From the NCBI RefSeq assembly GCF_032854445.1, contig NC_088302.1, forward strand, positions 56,338,237 to 56,402,236: a stretch of 64,000 nt of DNA, read 5' to 3'. A program made the translations under genes and the position numbers. Source of the DNA: Liolophura sinensis. Lineage: Eukaryota; Mollusca; Polyplacophora; Chitonida; Chitonidae. The notes under the pieces were generated by a model. That model was given only the letters and a program-made list of their open reading frames with translations. It was not told the origin of the DNA and made no database searches. Each line of letters opens with the position of its first letter. Positions within the stretch are counted from its first letter, which is position 1. Positions 18,772 to 30,900 of the stretch are shown here, one piece after another.

Positions 18772-21700
18772 TTTAAAGGTCTGGACAGGTTAGGTACATC
18801 AGAGAAGAGGAACAACTAATGGCATATATAGCGCCGTGTTAACACATGTACGGGAAACACATATACATAGCTACATAGAGTACAGTTCAACTGAAGAGTA
18901 AAAGTCACAGCGGGTAAAAGAGTTAAAATTCACAGCTCAAATGTTTCCCATATAAAATAATTATCCAACATTTTAATAAAACGTATGTATTGGGGTAACT
19001 AGAGGTAAAACTTGTCTACATATATATATATATATATATATATAATGAATAGTATGTAATAATAATAATAATATCTTAGTTATATATTTTATTTATTTGA
19101 TTGGTGTTTTCCGCCGTACTCAAGAATATTTCACTTATACGAAGGTGGCCAGCATTATGGTGGGAGGAAACCGGGCAGAGCCTGGGGGAAACCCACATAA
19201 TATCTTATGTTATTGACTACAAGAATTTCGATATTTCACAGGATAAAGTTAAAATCGATGGTAACGGGTTACAAAAATTGGCAACTGCCTGAAATACCTT
19301 ATTGTGGTTGTTGGTGGGACAGTGATTGATGATTATTTCTTTGTTTTAACACGACACACAGATTCCTCAAGGTCTCTCTGTCGGCCGTTATAAAGTGTCC
19401 GTACAGGGGTCGGGGGGTGCAAACTTCAGCAGCCAGGCGGCCATCAGCTACAAGCAGAAGAGTCTCTCTGTATTTGTACAGACAGATAAGGCCGTCTACA
19501 AACCCTCTCAGACAGGTGCGCACTTCGGCTATAGGTATAAGCATTGTAAAACTACTACAAGGAAATGTTTCATGTTAGTTTCATGACATGTTAGTGTATA
19601 TACTTATTCTGTTCTGCTTGTTAATTCCACAAGGAATTTGGGGGTACATGTCTCATCATGAAGGTACATGTCTCATCATGAATGTGCATGCCTCATCATG
19701 AAGTTACATGTCTCATCATGAATGTGCATGTCTCATCATGAAGTTACATGTCTCATCATGAATGTACATGTCTCATCATAAAGGTACACGTCTCATCATA
19801 AAGGTATGTGTCTCATATATTACCATAAAGATACGTGTATTACCATGGGGGTACAAGGGTCGCCATGACGTACCATCGTTACAATGTTTGTACATGTGCC
19901 TGACTGAGCATGGAGGTACAAGTGTCGCCATGACGTACCATCATTACAATGTTTGTACATGTGCCTGACTGAGCGTGGAGGTACAAGTGTCGCCATGACG
20001 TACCATCATTACAATGTTTGTATATGTGCCTGATTGAGCATGGAGGTACAAGTGTCGCCATGAGGTACCATCATTACAATGTTTGTACATGTGCCTGACT
20101 GAGCGTGGAGGTACAAGTGTCGCCATGAGGTACCATCATTACAATGTTTGTACATGTGCCTGATTGAGCATGGAGGGTACAAGTGTCGCCATGAGGTACC
20201 ATCATTACAATGCTTGTACATGTGCCTGACTGAGCGTGGAGGTACAAGTGTCGCCATGAGGTACCATCATTACAATGCTTGTACATGTGCCTGACTGAGC
20301 GTGGAGGTACAAGTGTCGCCATGAGGTACCATCATTACAATGTTTGTACATGTGCCTGTTTGAGCATGGCACGTACATGTGTTATCCCTAGTTAAGATTC
20401 TATCACAAATCAATAGCAAGGCAGATATGATACCACCATAACGTGTCCTGTGATCATAAACATTGCATCAAACTGTTATCACCGCTAATTTCTTCATAGC
20501 CCCATAAACAATTAGTGTCATATTGATAAATTAAATTGATTCGAACACACAATTAATACTAAAACTAAGGGAGCCCCTAGTTGTGCAGGCGACTGTAGAG
20601 AACATTCTCTCCTTGTGCAGGAGACTGTAGAGAACATTCTCTCCTTGTGCAGGCGACTGTAGAGAACATTCTCTCGTTGTGCAGGCGACTGTAGAGAACA
20701 TTCTCTCGTTGTGCAGGCGACTGTAGAGAACGTTCTCTTGTTGTGCAGGAGACTGTAGAGAACATTCTCTCGTTGTGCAGGCGACTGTAGAGAACGTTCT
20801 CTCCTTGTGCAGGCGACTGTAGAGAACGTTCTCTCCTTGTGCAGGCGACTGTAGAGAACATTCTCTCGTTGTGCAGGCGACTGCAGAGAACATTCTCTCG
20901 TTGTGCAGGCGACTGTAGAGAACATTCTCTCGTGCAGGCGACTGTAGAGAACATTCTCTCGTTGTGCAGGTGATCGTAGAGGAGATTTTCCTATTGTACA
21001 AGCGGCTGTAGAGAAGACTCGCTCGTTCAACAAACGATTAAAGAGAAGAATCTTGTTGTACAAGCGATTGTAGAAAAGACTCTCTCGTTGTACAAGAGAT
21101 TGTAGGGAAGACTCTCGTTGTACAAGCCACTGCAGAGAAGACTCTGTCGTTGTATAAACGATTGTAGAGAAGACTCGCTCGTTGTACAAGCGACTGAAGA
21201 CAAGACTCGCTCGTTGTACAAGCCACTGTAGAGAAGACTCTCTCGTTGTACAAGTGACTAGAGAAGACTCTCTCGTTGCACAAGCGATTGTAGACAAGAC
21301 TCTCTCGTTAAAGTTGCTGTACAGGAGAAGAGCTTGTTGAACAGACGACTGCGTATTTTACATAATTCCACACGTTTGACACATTTAACAGAAGTTGCTG
21401 TACAGGAGAAGAGCTTGTTGTACAGACGACTGCGTATTTTACATAATTCCACACGTTTGACACATTTAACAGAAGTTGCTGTACAGGAGAAGAGCTTTGC
21501 TATACAGACGACGGTGTAATTTGCTTAATTCCATACATTTTACAGATAGTATTAATTAACTGATACTGATTGGTACTTTTGCAGAAAAACTACTCTTGCA
21601 GAAACCAACTAGAAAACACACTTCAGTAAACCATAACTAAAATGCCTTAAAGCTAAACAGCTCAAATTTGTTAGTGATTTAAACAAACTGAATGATGACT

Positions 21701-24363
21701 CTATGGAATTGGTGCTGCACAGGCCATACTGTATAAGCCAAATCCTCCCAGGTATGATGTACAGTATATCCTGTATCTAACATAGTTGTAGTGTTCACCG
21801 GGGTGCTGGCTGACTAATCCCGGTAAAGCCTGATTCCATCTGCAGCCAAATCGGTCCCAGCCTCAGTTCAATTCTGACATATTAATCTGCGGGTTAAAAT
21901 CAGAAGGTTGGCTATATACTTAACAAAGAGCGGTTATTTACTCCGATGGTTACCTAAGCTCTCTTAACAGTCAGTGTCAGTCATTCGTCAGAAGAGTCTC
22001 TGATATTCCATAATCAGACATCGCCGTACATTTCTATGTTTGTCAGTGCAATTCCGGGCCTTAGCCGTACACCCTGACCTCCGGCCTTACATCGGCTCCC
22101 TGGACATTGAGATGTTTGTGAGTATAGGCTACGCTTTACATAACTGTTGTACAAACACATAGATAATGTCGGCCAGGTGTTCATATCAGCAGAAACTGTT
22201 TTTTTTTTGGGAGGGTGGGGGTGGGGGGGGGGGGAACATTCATTGCAATATTTCAGCTTACTAATCACTACGATAAAGAGGATAGAGAGGACTGGTCATT
22301 ATAGAGAGGACTGGTCATTTTAGGGAGCACTGGTCAGTATAGAGAGGACTGGTCAGTATAAAGAGGACTGGTCAGTATAGAGAGGACTGGCCATTATAGA
22401 GAGGACTGGTCAGTACAGAGAGGACTGGTCAGTATAGAGAGGCCTGGTCAGTAGAGATTGGACTGGTCAGAATAGAGAGAACTGGTCATTATAGAGAGGA
22501 CTGGTCATTTTACGGAGCACTGGTCAGTATAGAGAGGACTGGTCAGTATAAAGAGGACTGGTCAGTATAGAGAGGACTGGCTATTATAGAGAGGACTGGT
22601 CAGTATAGAGAGGACTGGTCAGAATAGGGAGGCCTGGTCAATATAGAGAGGACTGGTCAGTAAAGATTGGACTGGTCAGTATAGAGAGGACTGGTCAGTA
22701 TAGAGAGGACTGGTCAGTATAGAGAGGACTGGCCAGTATAGAGAGGACTGGTCAGTAGATAGACGACTGGTCAGTATAGAGAGGACTGGTCAGCATAGAG
22801 AGGACTGGTCAGAATAGAGAGGACTGATCAGTATAGAGAGGCCTGGTCAGTGTAGAGAGGAGTGGTCAGAATATAGAGGACTGGTCAGTATATAGAGAAC
22901 TGGTCAGAATAGAGAGGCCTGGTCAGTAGAGATAGGACTGGCCATTATACAGAGGACTGGGCAGTAGAGAGAGGACTGGTCAGTATAGAGAGGCCTGGTC
23001 AGTAGAGATTGGGCAGGTCAGTGAAGAGAGGATTGGCCATTATAAAGAGGACTAGTCAGTATAGAGAGGACTGGTCAGAATAGAGAGGACTGGTCAGTAT
23101 AGAGAGGTGATGTGCGAAGAAAGGCTTAATAGTGATAACTACACCGACACTTGGCGAACAAATCATTTGAGTTTTCATATAAATGCTGAGCACGTAATGA
23201 AGACAATTTAGAATAGTTCTTGCCATGTTCTGCTTATATGTCTTGCAGGATCCCAAAGGTAACAAGATCAAGCAATGGTTGAATGTGAAAGACACTAAAG
23301 GTGTGGTGGAAAACAAACTGGCTCTGTCTGAACAGCCTGTCCTGGGCGACTGGAAGATCAAAGTCACTGTCCAGGTAAAACCCTACTTGAACGACACAGA
23401 TTTTCTGGCAAAAAATCAATTGTTGAAATTATTCATCCTAACAAAATCTGCTAATATGACTTTAATCCGCAGCTTCATTATACACAATATTATATTAAAT
23501 CCGAGCTTTCGACATAGCATGGAACAGGAAAATGAAGATCTGGACATTTTTCATAGACAGCTCGAGTACCAAACATAATACTTAACTTAAATTATTTTTT
23601 TACTTCTATGATTCTTTCCAGGGCCAGACACAGGAGAAAGTGTTCACAGTGGATGAGTACGGTAAAAAAAAATATCTCGGATTCTCTATTTTATTAGAAA
23701 GGTTCGGAAGATCTCCTTAAAGTAAAACATGAATTGATCGATCTTCTTCGCAGACCCTGATGGATATCAGAACACTGGGCCAACGAGCAATATACCGCTT
23801 CTCTTCGTCGTCTTTCGTCTGTCTAACTTGTGCTAACGGTGGATTCTCATGTCGTCTGATATGTCGAAACTGTCTGTAGGGTAAAAAAATCTGTTGTAAA
23901 TGTCAAGAAATGTAACCTGTCTGTGGTGTTGTTTGTTGCCACAGTAAAGCGTTTTTGACGAGATGAGGACCAGTAAATAAGCAAAGTATCTCCGAAGAAA
24001 TTCAATTTGGCGATCTCAATATTTCAACTTTAAGTGAATCATCATAAGAACTTTGCCAAATGTGTCAATTCACTTGATACATTTCTGCTGGTGATGACTT
24101 AATTAAAGTTGAAATACTGAGATCGCCAAATTGAATTTCTTCGGAGATACTTTGCTTATTTATTAAGCTATTCAGTGGATCAGCGAGTTAGAGCCCATGT
24201 TTAGCAGATGTCGCCTTTCGTTCATCCATACAGGTACATTTTGCATTTATTTATTAATGTTACCCTCCTTTATCTCAGTTTTGCCGAAGTTTGAAGTAAC
24301 CGTCAAGTTACCTTCCTATGCTTTGACCAGAGACAAGCGACTGTCAGGAACTGTAAAAGCCAT
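17546..24363 (+). CDS. Gene 2: CD109-like thioester protein, N-terminal part (3' beyond window)
   Basis: This is a paralogue of gene 1 in tandem, same strand. Exons are 17546-17631, 18300-18486, 19362-19515, 22047-22117, 23249-23374, 23622-23661 and 24279-24363; phases match at every junction and give 249 codons plus two bases. The product starts with a signal peptide and then macroglobulin domains. MG1 carries TYVVLVPKVIRPGLPLNVSV, MG2 carries SVFVQTDKAVYKPSQT and LGDWKIKV, and MG3 begins with DEYVLPKFEV. This order and spacing is that of CD109 and related TEPs. The remaining exons, including any thioester, would lie beyond the satellite, so functionality cannot be judged. Confidence 0.9.
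17632..18299 (+). other. Gene 2 intron 1
   Basis: Contains the 31-bp repeat at 18057-18190 and otherwise unique sequence. An open frame crossing the repeat is not supported as coding. Confidence 0.6.
18057..18190. repeat. 31-bp minisatellite in gene 2 intron 1
   Basis: About four copies of CAGATCCAAACACAGCGCCT followed by TTCGTTTCAGC. Each copy ends in TTTCAG, a 3'-splice-site-like string, shortly upstream of the real TTTCAG acceptor at 18294-18299. Confidence 0.85.
18300..18486 (+). CDS. Gene 2 exon 2: MG1 domain
   Basis: The acceptor is TTTCAG ending at 18299 and the donor GTGTGT at 18487; it enters in phase 2 and leaves in phase 0. It encodes TYVVLVPKVIRPGLPLNVSV and IVRKGEPLNIKLE, the first macroglobulin domain of CD109/TEP proteins. 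Confidence 0.93.
18693..18768. repeat. (TA)n followed by (CA)n microsatellite
   Basis: Ten TA dinucleotides, then about 27 AC dinucleotides, in gene 2 intron 2. A second (TA)n run lies at 19019-19044. Confidence 0.97.
19083..19205 (+). mobile_element. Dispersed lophotrochozoan-type repeat fragment
   Basis: Contains GCCGTACTCAAGAATATTTC, GGCCAGCATTATGGTGGGAG and GAAACCGGGCAGAGCCTGGG in a row. I recognise this as a common dispersed repeat in mollusc-like genomes, but cannot name its family. It is cut off at the right end. Confidence 0.55.
19362..19515 (+). CDS. Gene 2 exon 3: MG1-MG2 junction
   Basis: The acceptor is ACAG ending at 19361 and the donor GTGCGC at 19516; phase 0 to 1. It encodes IPQGLSVGRYKVSVQG and KSLSVFVQTDKAVYKPSQT, the TDK-x-x-YKP motif that opens MG2 in A2M, C3, TEP and CD109 proteins. 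Confidence 0.95.
19636..19830. repeat. 20-bp minisatellite
   Basis: About nine copies of GTACATGTCTCATCATGAAG with GAATGTGCATG variants, in gene 2 intron 3. Confidence 0.9.
19850..20375. repeat. 65-bp minisatellite
   Basis: About eight copies of a 65-base unit with GTACAAGTGTCGCCATGACG, TACCATCATTACAATGTTTG and TACATGTGCCTGACTGAGCG. It directly follows the 20-bp array and shares its GTACATG string. Confidence 0.94.
20583..20995. repeat. 32-bp minisatellite, sub-type A
   Basis: About 13 copies of TTGTGCAGGCGACTGTAGAG followed by AACATTCTCTCG. Each copy holds the inverted pair AGAGAA-CA-TTCTCT (or with CG in the middle). All minus-strand frames are open across it because the unit lacks stops, which is a repeat artefact. 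Confidence 0.94.
20996..21305. repeat. 32-bp minisatellite, diverged sub-type B
   Basis: About ten copies of TTGTACAAGCGATTGTAGAG followed by AAGACTCTCTCG, clearly related to sub-type A but more diverged and with small indels. The A-type inverted pair is lost. Confidence 0.88.
21311..21510. repeat. 81-bp tandem repeat
   Basis: About 2.5 copies starting AAGTTGCTGTACAGGAGAAG at 21311, 21392 and 21473. The unit includes GAGCTTGTTGTACAGACGAC, which resembles the 32-bp sub-type B unit, so it may have grown out of that array. Confidence 0.9.
21511..22046 (+). other. End of gene 2 intron 3, no feature seen
   Basis: Unique sequence ending at the TGTCAG acceptor at 22041-22046. Confidence 0.5.
22047..22117 (+). 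CDS. Gene 2 exon 4: MG2 domain
   Basis: The acceptor is GTCAG and the donor GTGAGT at 22118; phase 1 to 0. It encodes VQFRALAVHPDLRPY and GSLDIEMF, the usual Q-x-V-x-FR strand after YKPSQT. Confidence 0.92.
22209..22234 (+). other. G-quadruplex-forming run
   Basis: Four G-tracts of 3, 3, 5 and 12 bases separated by single A or T bases, preceded by a T-run. It is on the coding strand in intron 4, about 90 bases after the exon 4 donor, so it would be present in the pre-mRNA. Confidence 0.8.
22270..23107. repeat. 19-bp minisatellite in gene 2 intron 4
   Basis: About 44 copies of GTATAGAGAGGACTGGTCA with many single-base variants. Blocks of several units are themselves repeated (compare 22290-22440 with 22480-22620). 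Confidence 0.95.
23249..23374 (+). CDS. Gene 2 exon 5: MG2 domain end
   Basis: The acceptor is TTGCAG ending at 23248 and the donor GTAAAA at 23375; 42 codons in phase 0. It encodes DPKGNKIKQWLNV and LGDWKIKVTVQ, typical of MG2 in this family. Confidence 0.95.
23622..23661 (+). CDS. Gene 2 exon 6: MG2-MG3 linker
   Basis: A 40-base exon; the acceptor is TTCCAG ending at 23621 and the donor GTAAAA at 23662, phase 0 to 1. It encodes GQTQEKVFTVDEY, which with exon 7 forms the family motif EYVLPKFEV. Confidence 0.9.
23974..24162. mobile_element. Foldback element or MITE-like inverted repeat
   Basis: Arms at 23974-24033 and 24103-24162, about 60 bases each, are near-perfect reverse complements (for example GCAAAGTATCTCCGAAGAAA against its complement), around a loop of about 69 bases. 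It sits in gene 2 intron 6. No transposase or clear target-site duplication is seen. Confidence 0.85.
24279..24363 (+). CDS. Gene 2 exon 7: MG3 start (LPKFEV)
   Basis: The acceptor is CTCAG ending at 24278 and the donor GTGAGT at 24364; phase 1 to 2. It encodes VLPKFEVTVKLPSYAL and LSGTVKA, as at the start of MG3. The next family motif (YTYGKPV-like) is not found before the end of the window. Confidence 0.94.
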
Positions 24364-24451
24364 GTGAGTTACTCCTTACGTTATATGGTGTGTTTTTAAC
24401 CTCTTAGGAATTTTGTTATACAAAGTACATCGTAAGAATTGTATCACCTGG

Positions 24452-24830
24452 ATCTTAATACATACTGAGTGTGTTTGCTGAAAAATATATCGTCATAATA
24501 CATACTGTGTGTGTTTGCTGAAAAATATATCGTCATAATACATACAGTGTGTGTTTGCTAAAAAATATATCGTCTTAATACATACTGTGTGTGTTTGCTG
24601 AAAAATATATCGTCTTAATACATACTCTGTGTGTTTGCTGAAAAATATATCGTCATAATACATACTCTGTGTGTTTGCTGAAAAATATTTCGTCATAATA
24701 CATACTGATTGTGTTTGCTGAAAAATATATCGTCTTAATAGATACTGTGTGTGTTTGCTAAAAATATATATCTTTTTAATATATACTGTGTGTGTTTGCT
24801 GAAAAATATATCGTCTTAATACATTCTGAG
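24452..24830. repeat. 40-bp minisatellite
   Basis: About nine copies of TCGTCTTAATACATACTGTG followed by TGTGTTTGCTGAAAAATATA. It is AT-rich, unlike the 50-bp satellite about 100 bases downstream, and unrelated to it in sequence. Confidence 0.93.
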
Positions 24831-24937
24831 GTGTGTATGCAAAGATAGCACCAAAACCTTGAATAAGTTTTCATCTTGTGTTGACAATGGAACATTATAA
24901 TAAAGGCTTGCGGAGTGGCCTAATTATATAGCGATTA

Positions 24938-27900
24938 TGTGTGAACAGATATCAACTATCGCACTGTCCTCATCGCCCCACACGTTGTGTGTAACCAGAT
25001 ATCAACTATCGCACTGTCCTCGCCGCCTCACACGTTGTGTGTGACCAGATATCAACTATTGCACTGTCCTCACAGCCCCACACGATGTGAGTGACCAGAT
25101 ACCAACTATCGCACTGTCCTCACCGCCTCACACGTTGTGTGTAACCAGATATCAACTATCGTACTGTCCTCACCGCCCTACACGTTGTGTGTGACCAGAT
25201 ACCAACTATTGCACTGTCCTCGCCGCCTCACACGTTGTGTGTAACAAGATTCCAACTCTCGCACTGTCCTCGACGCCTCACACGTTGTGTGTGACCAGAT
25301 ACCAACTCTCACACTGTCCTCACCGCCTCACACGTTGTGTGTGACCAGATACCAACTCTCGCACTGTCCTCGCCGCCTCACACGTTGTGTGTAACCAGAT
25401 ACCAATTATTGCACTGTCCTCACCGCCTCACACGTTGTGTGTGTAACCAGATACCAACTCTTGCACTGTCCTCGCCGCCTCATACGTTGTGTGTTACGAG
25501 ATACCAACTATCGCACTGTCCTCGCCGCCCCACACGTTGTGTGTGACCAGATACCAACTATCGCACTGTCCTCACCGCCTCACACGTTGTGTGTGACAAG
25601 ATATCGACTATCGCACTGTCCTCACCGCCCCACACGATGTGTGTGACCAGATACCAACTATTGCACTGTCCTCACCGCCCCACACGATGTGAGTGACCAG
25701 ACACCAACTATCGCACTGTCCTCGCCGCCTCACACGTTGTGTGTAACTAGATATCAACTATCGCACTGTCCTCACCGCCCCACGCGTTGTGTGTAACCAG
25801 ATACCAGCTATCGCACTGTCCTCACCGCCTCACACGTTGTGTGTGACCAGATACCAACTATCGCACTGTCCTCGCCGTCTCACACGTTGTGTGTGACCAG
25901 ATACCAACTATCGCACTGTCCTCGCCGCCTCACACGTTGTGTGTAACCAGATACCAACTATCGCACTGTCCTCACCGCCTCACACGTTGTGTGTGACCAG
26001 ATACCAACTATCGCACTGTCCTCGCCGCCTCAAACGTTGTGTGTGACCAAATACCAACTATCGCACTGTCCTCGCCGCCTCACACGTTGTGTGTAACCAG
26101 ATACCAACTATCGCACTGTACTCGCCGCCCCACACGATGTGTGTGACCAGATATTAACTATCGCACTGTCCTCACCACCCCACACGTTGTGTGTGACCAG
26201 TTATCAACTATCGCACTGTCCTCACCGCCCCACTCGATGTGTGTGACCAGATACCAACTATCGCACTGTCCTCGCCGCCTCACACGTTGTGTGTGACCAG
26301 ATATCAGCTATCGCACTGTCCTCACCGCCCCACACGATGTGTGTGACCAGATATCAACTATTGCACTGTCCTCACCGCCCCACACGATGTGTGTGACCAG
26401 ATACCAACTATCGCACTGTCCTCACCGCCCCACACGATGTGAGTGACCAGACACCAACTATCGCACTGTCCTCACCGCCTCACACGTTGTGTGTGACCAC
26501 ATACCAGCTATCGCACTGTCCTCGCTGCCTCACACGTTGTGTGTAACAAGATACCAACTCTCGCACTGTCCTCGACGCTTCACACGTTGTGTGTGACCAG
26601 ATACCAACTCTCGCACTGTCCTCACCGCCTCACACGTTGTGTGTAACTACATGTAGATACCGACTATCGCACTGTCCTCACCGCCTCACACGTTGTGTGT
26701 GACCAGATACCAACTATCGCACTGTCCTCGCCGCCTCACACGTTGTGTGTGACCAGATACCACTCTCACACTGTCCTCACCGCCTCACACGTTGTGTGTA
26801 ACCAGATACCAACTATCGCACTGTCCTCACCGCCTCACACGTTGTGTGTGACCAGATACCAACTATCGCACTGTCCTCGCCGCCTCACATGTTGTGTGTG
26901 ACCAGATACCACTCTCACACTGTCCTCACCGCCTCACACGTTGTGTGTAACCAGATACCAACTATCGCACTGTCCTCACCGCCTCACACGTTGTGTGTGT
27001 GACCAGATACCAACTCTCGCACTGTCCTCGCCGCCTCACACGTTGGGTGTAACCAGATATAAACTATCGCACTGTCCTCACCGCCTCACACGTTGTGTGT
27101 AACAAGATATCAACTATCGCACTGTCCTCGTCGCCCCACACGTTGTGTGTGACCAGATACCAAATATCGCACTGTACTCGCCGCCTGAGCCGTTGTGTGT
27201 AACCAGATACCAACTATCGCACTGTCCTCACCGCCTCACACGTTGTGTGTGACCAGATATCAACTATCGCACTGTCCTCACCGCCCCACACGTTGTGTGT
27301 GACCAGATACCAACTATCGCACTGTACTCGCCGCCTGAGCCGTTGTGTGTAACCAGATACCAACTATCGCACTGTCCTCGCCACCTCACACGTTGTGTGT
27401 GACCAGATACCAATTATTGCACTGTCCTCGCCGCCTCACACGTTGTGTGTGACCACATACCAACTCTCGCACTGTCCTCGCCGCCTCACACGTTGTGTGT
27501 AACCAGATACCAACTATCGCACTGTCCTCACCGCCTCACACGTTGTGTGTGTAACCAGATACCAACTATCGCACTGTCCTCACCGCCTCACACGTTGTGT
27601 GTAACGAGATACCAACTATCGCACTGTCCTCGCCGCCCCACACGTTGTGTGTGACCAGATACCAACTATCGCACTGTCCTCACCGCCTCACACGTTGTGT
27701 GTGACCAGATATCGACTATCGCACTGTCCTCACCGCCCCACACGATGTGTGTGGCCAGATACCAACTATTGCACTGTCCTCACCGCCCCACACGATGTGA
27801 GTGACCAGACACCAATTATCGCACTGTCCTCGCTGCCTCACACGTTGTGTGTAACTAGATATCAACTATCGCACTGTCCTCACCGCCCCACGCGTTGTGT

Positions 27901-30900
27901 GTAACCAGATACCAACTATCGCACTGTCCTCACCGCCTCACACGTTGTGTGTGACCAGATACCAACTATCGCACTGTCCTCGCCGTCTCACACGTTGTGT
28001 GTGACCACATACCAACTATCGCACTGTCCTCGCCGCCTCACACGTTGTGTGTAACCAGATACCAACTATCGCACTGTCCTCACCGCCTCACACGTTGTGT
28101 GTGACCAGATACCAGCTATTGCACTGTCCACGCCGCCTCACACGTTGTGTGTGACCAAATACCAACTATCGCACTGTCCTCGCCGCCTCACACGTTGTGT
28201 GTGATCAGATACCAACTATCGCACTGTACTCGCCGCCCCACACGATGTGTGTGACCAGATATTAACTATCGCACTGTCCTCACCGCCTCACACGTTGTGT
28301 GTGACCAGTTATCAAGTATCGCACTGTCCTCACCGCCCCACTCGATGTGTGTGAACAGATACCAACTATCGCAATGTCCTCGCCGCCTCACACGTTGTGT
28401 GTGACCAGATATCAGCTATCGCACTGTCCTCACCGCCCCACACGATGTGTGTGACCAGATATCAACTATTGCACTGTCCTCACCGCCCCACACGATGTGT
28501 GTGACCAGATACCAACTATCGCACTGTCCTCACCGCCCCACACGATGTGAGTGACCACACACCAACTATCGCACTGTCCTCGCCGCCTCACACGTTGTGT
28601 GTGACCAGATACCAGCTATCGCACTGTCCTCGCCGCCTCACACGTTGTGTGTAACAAGATACCAACTCTCGCAATGTCCTCGACGCCTCACACGTTGTGT
28701 GTGACCAGATACCAACTCTCGCACTGTCCTCACCGCCTCACACGTTGTGTGTAACCAGATACCAACTATTGCATTGTCCTCGCCGCCTCACACGTTGTGT
28801 GTGTAACCAGATACCAACTCTCGCACTGTCCTCGCCGCCTTACACGTTGTGTGTAACGAGATACCAACTATCGCACTGTCCTCGCCGCCCCACACGTTGT
28901 GTGTGACCAGATACCAACTATTGCACTGTCCTCACCGCCTCATACGTTGTGTGTGACCAGATATCGACTAACGCACTGTCCTCACCGCCCCACACGATGT
29001 GTGTGACCAGATACCAACTATTGCACTGTCCTCACCGCCCCACACGATGTGAGTGACCAGACACCAACTATTGCACTGTCCTCGCTGCCTCACACGTTGT
29101 GTTTAACTAGATATCAACTATCGCACTGTCCTCACCGCCCCACTCGTTGTGTGTAACCAGATACCAGCTATGGCACTGTCCTCACCGCCTCACACGTTGT
29201 GTGTGACCAGATACCAACTATCGCACTGTCCTCGCCGTCTCACACGTTGTGTGTGACCACATACCAACTATCGCACTGTCCTCGCCGCCCCACACGTTGT
29301 GTGTAACCAGATACCAACTATTGCACTGTCCTCACCGCCTCACACGTTGTGTGTGACCAGATACCAACTCTCGCACTGTCCTCGCCGCCTCACACGTTGT
29401 GTGTGACCAAATACGAACTATCGCACTGTCCTCGCCGCCTCACACGTTGTGTGTGACCAGATACCAACTATCGCACTGTCCTCGCCGCCCCACACGATGT
29501 GTGTGACCAGATATTAACTATCACACTGTCCTCACCGCCCCACACGTTGTGTGTGACCAGTTATCAACTATCGCACTGTCCTCACCGCCCCACTCGATGT
29601 GTGTGACCAGATACCAACTATCGCACTGTCGTCGCCGCCCCACACGATGTGTGTGACCAGATATTAACTATCGCACTGTCCTCACCGCCCCACACGTTGT
29701 GTGTGACCAGATATCAGCTATCGCACTGTCCTCACCGCCCCACACGATGTGTGTGACCAGATATCAACTATTGCACTGTCCTCACCGCCCCACACGATGT
29801 GTGTGACCAGATACCAACTATCGCACTGTCCTTACCGCCCCACACGATGTGAGTGACCACACACCAACTATCGCACTGTCCTCGCCGCCTTACACGTTGT
29901 GTGTGACCAGATACCAGCTATCGCACTGTCCTCGCCGCCTCACACGTTGTGTGTAACAAGATACCAACTCTCGCACTGTCCTCGACGCCTCACACGTTGT
30001 GTGTGACCAGATACCAACTCTCGCACTGTCCTCACCGCCTCACACGTTGTGTGTAACTAGATACCAACTATCGCACTGTCCTCGCCGCCTCACACGTTGG
30101 GTGTGACCAGATATCAACTATCGCACTGTCCTCACCGCCTCACACGTTGTGTGTGACCAGATACCATTTATCGCACTGTCCTCACCGCCCCACACGTTGT
30201 GTGTGACCAGATACCAACTATCGCACTGTCCTCGCCGTCTCACACGTTGTGTGTGATCAGATACCAACTATCGCACTGTCCTCGCCGTCTCACACGTTGT
30301 GTGTGACCACATACCAACTATCGCACTGTCCTCGCCGCCACACACGTTGTGTGTAACCAGATACCAACTATCGCACTGTCCTCACCGCCTCACACGTTGT
30401 GTGTGACCAGATACCAGCTATTGCACTGTCCTCGCCGCCTCACACGTTGTGTGTGACCAAATACCAACTATCGCACTGTCCTCGCCGCCTCACACGTTGT
30501 GTGTGATCAGATACCAACTCTCGCACTGTACTCGCCGCCCCACACGATGTGTGTGACCAGATATTAACTATCGCACTGTCCTCACCGCCTCACACGTTGT
30601 GTGTGACCAGTTATCAACTATCGCACTGTCCTCACCGCCCCACTCGATGTGTGTGACCAGATACCAACTATCGCAATGTCCTCGCCGCCTCACACGTTGT
30701 GTGTGACCAGATATCAGCTATCGCACTGTCCTCACCGCCCCACACGATGTGTGTGACCAGATATCAACTATTGCACTGTCCTCACCGCCCCACACGATGT
30801 GTGTGACCAGATACCAACTATCGCACTGTCCTCACCGCCCCACACGATGTTAGTGACCACACACCAACTATCGCACTGTCCTCGCCGCCTCACACGTTGT

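Noticed and set aside
20518-21297. 259-aa minus-strand open frame, with parallel frames also open
   Set aside because: It is the 32-bp minisatellite read in frames that lack stops. Overlapping open frames with the same repetitive peptide show that it is an artefact.
19850-24830. CRISPR-like arrays
   Set aside because: Units are contiguous tandem repeats without unique spacers, in a eukaryotic gene context.
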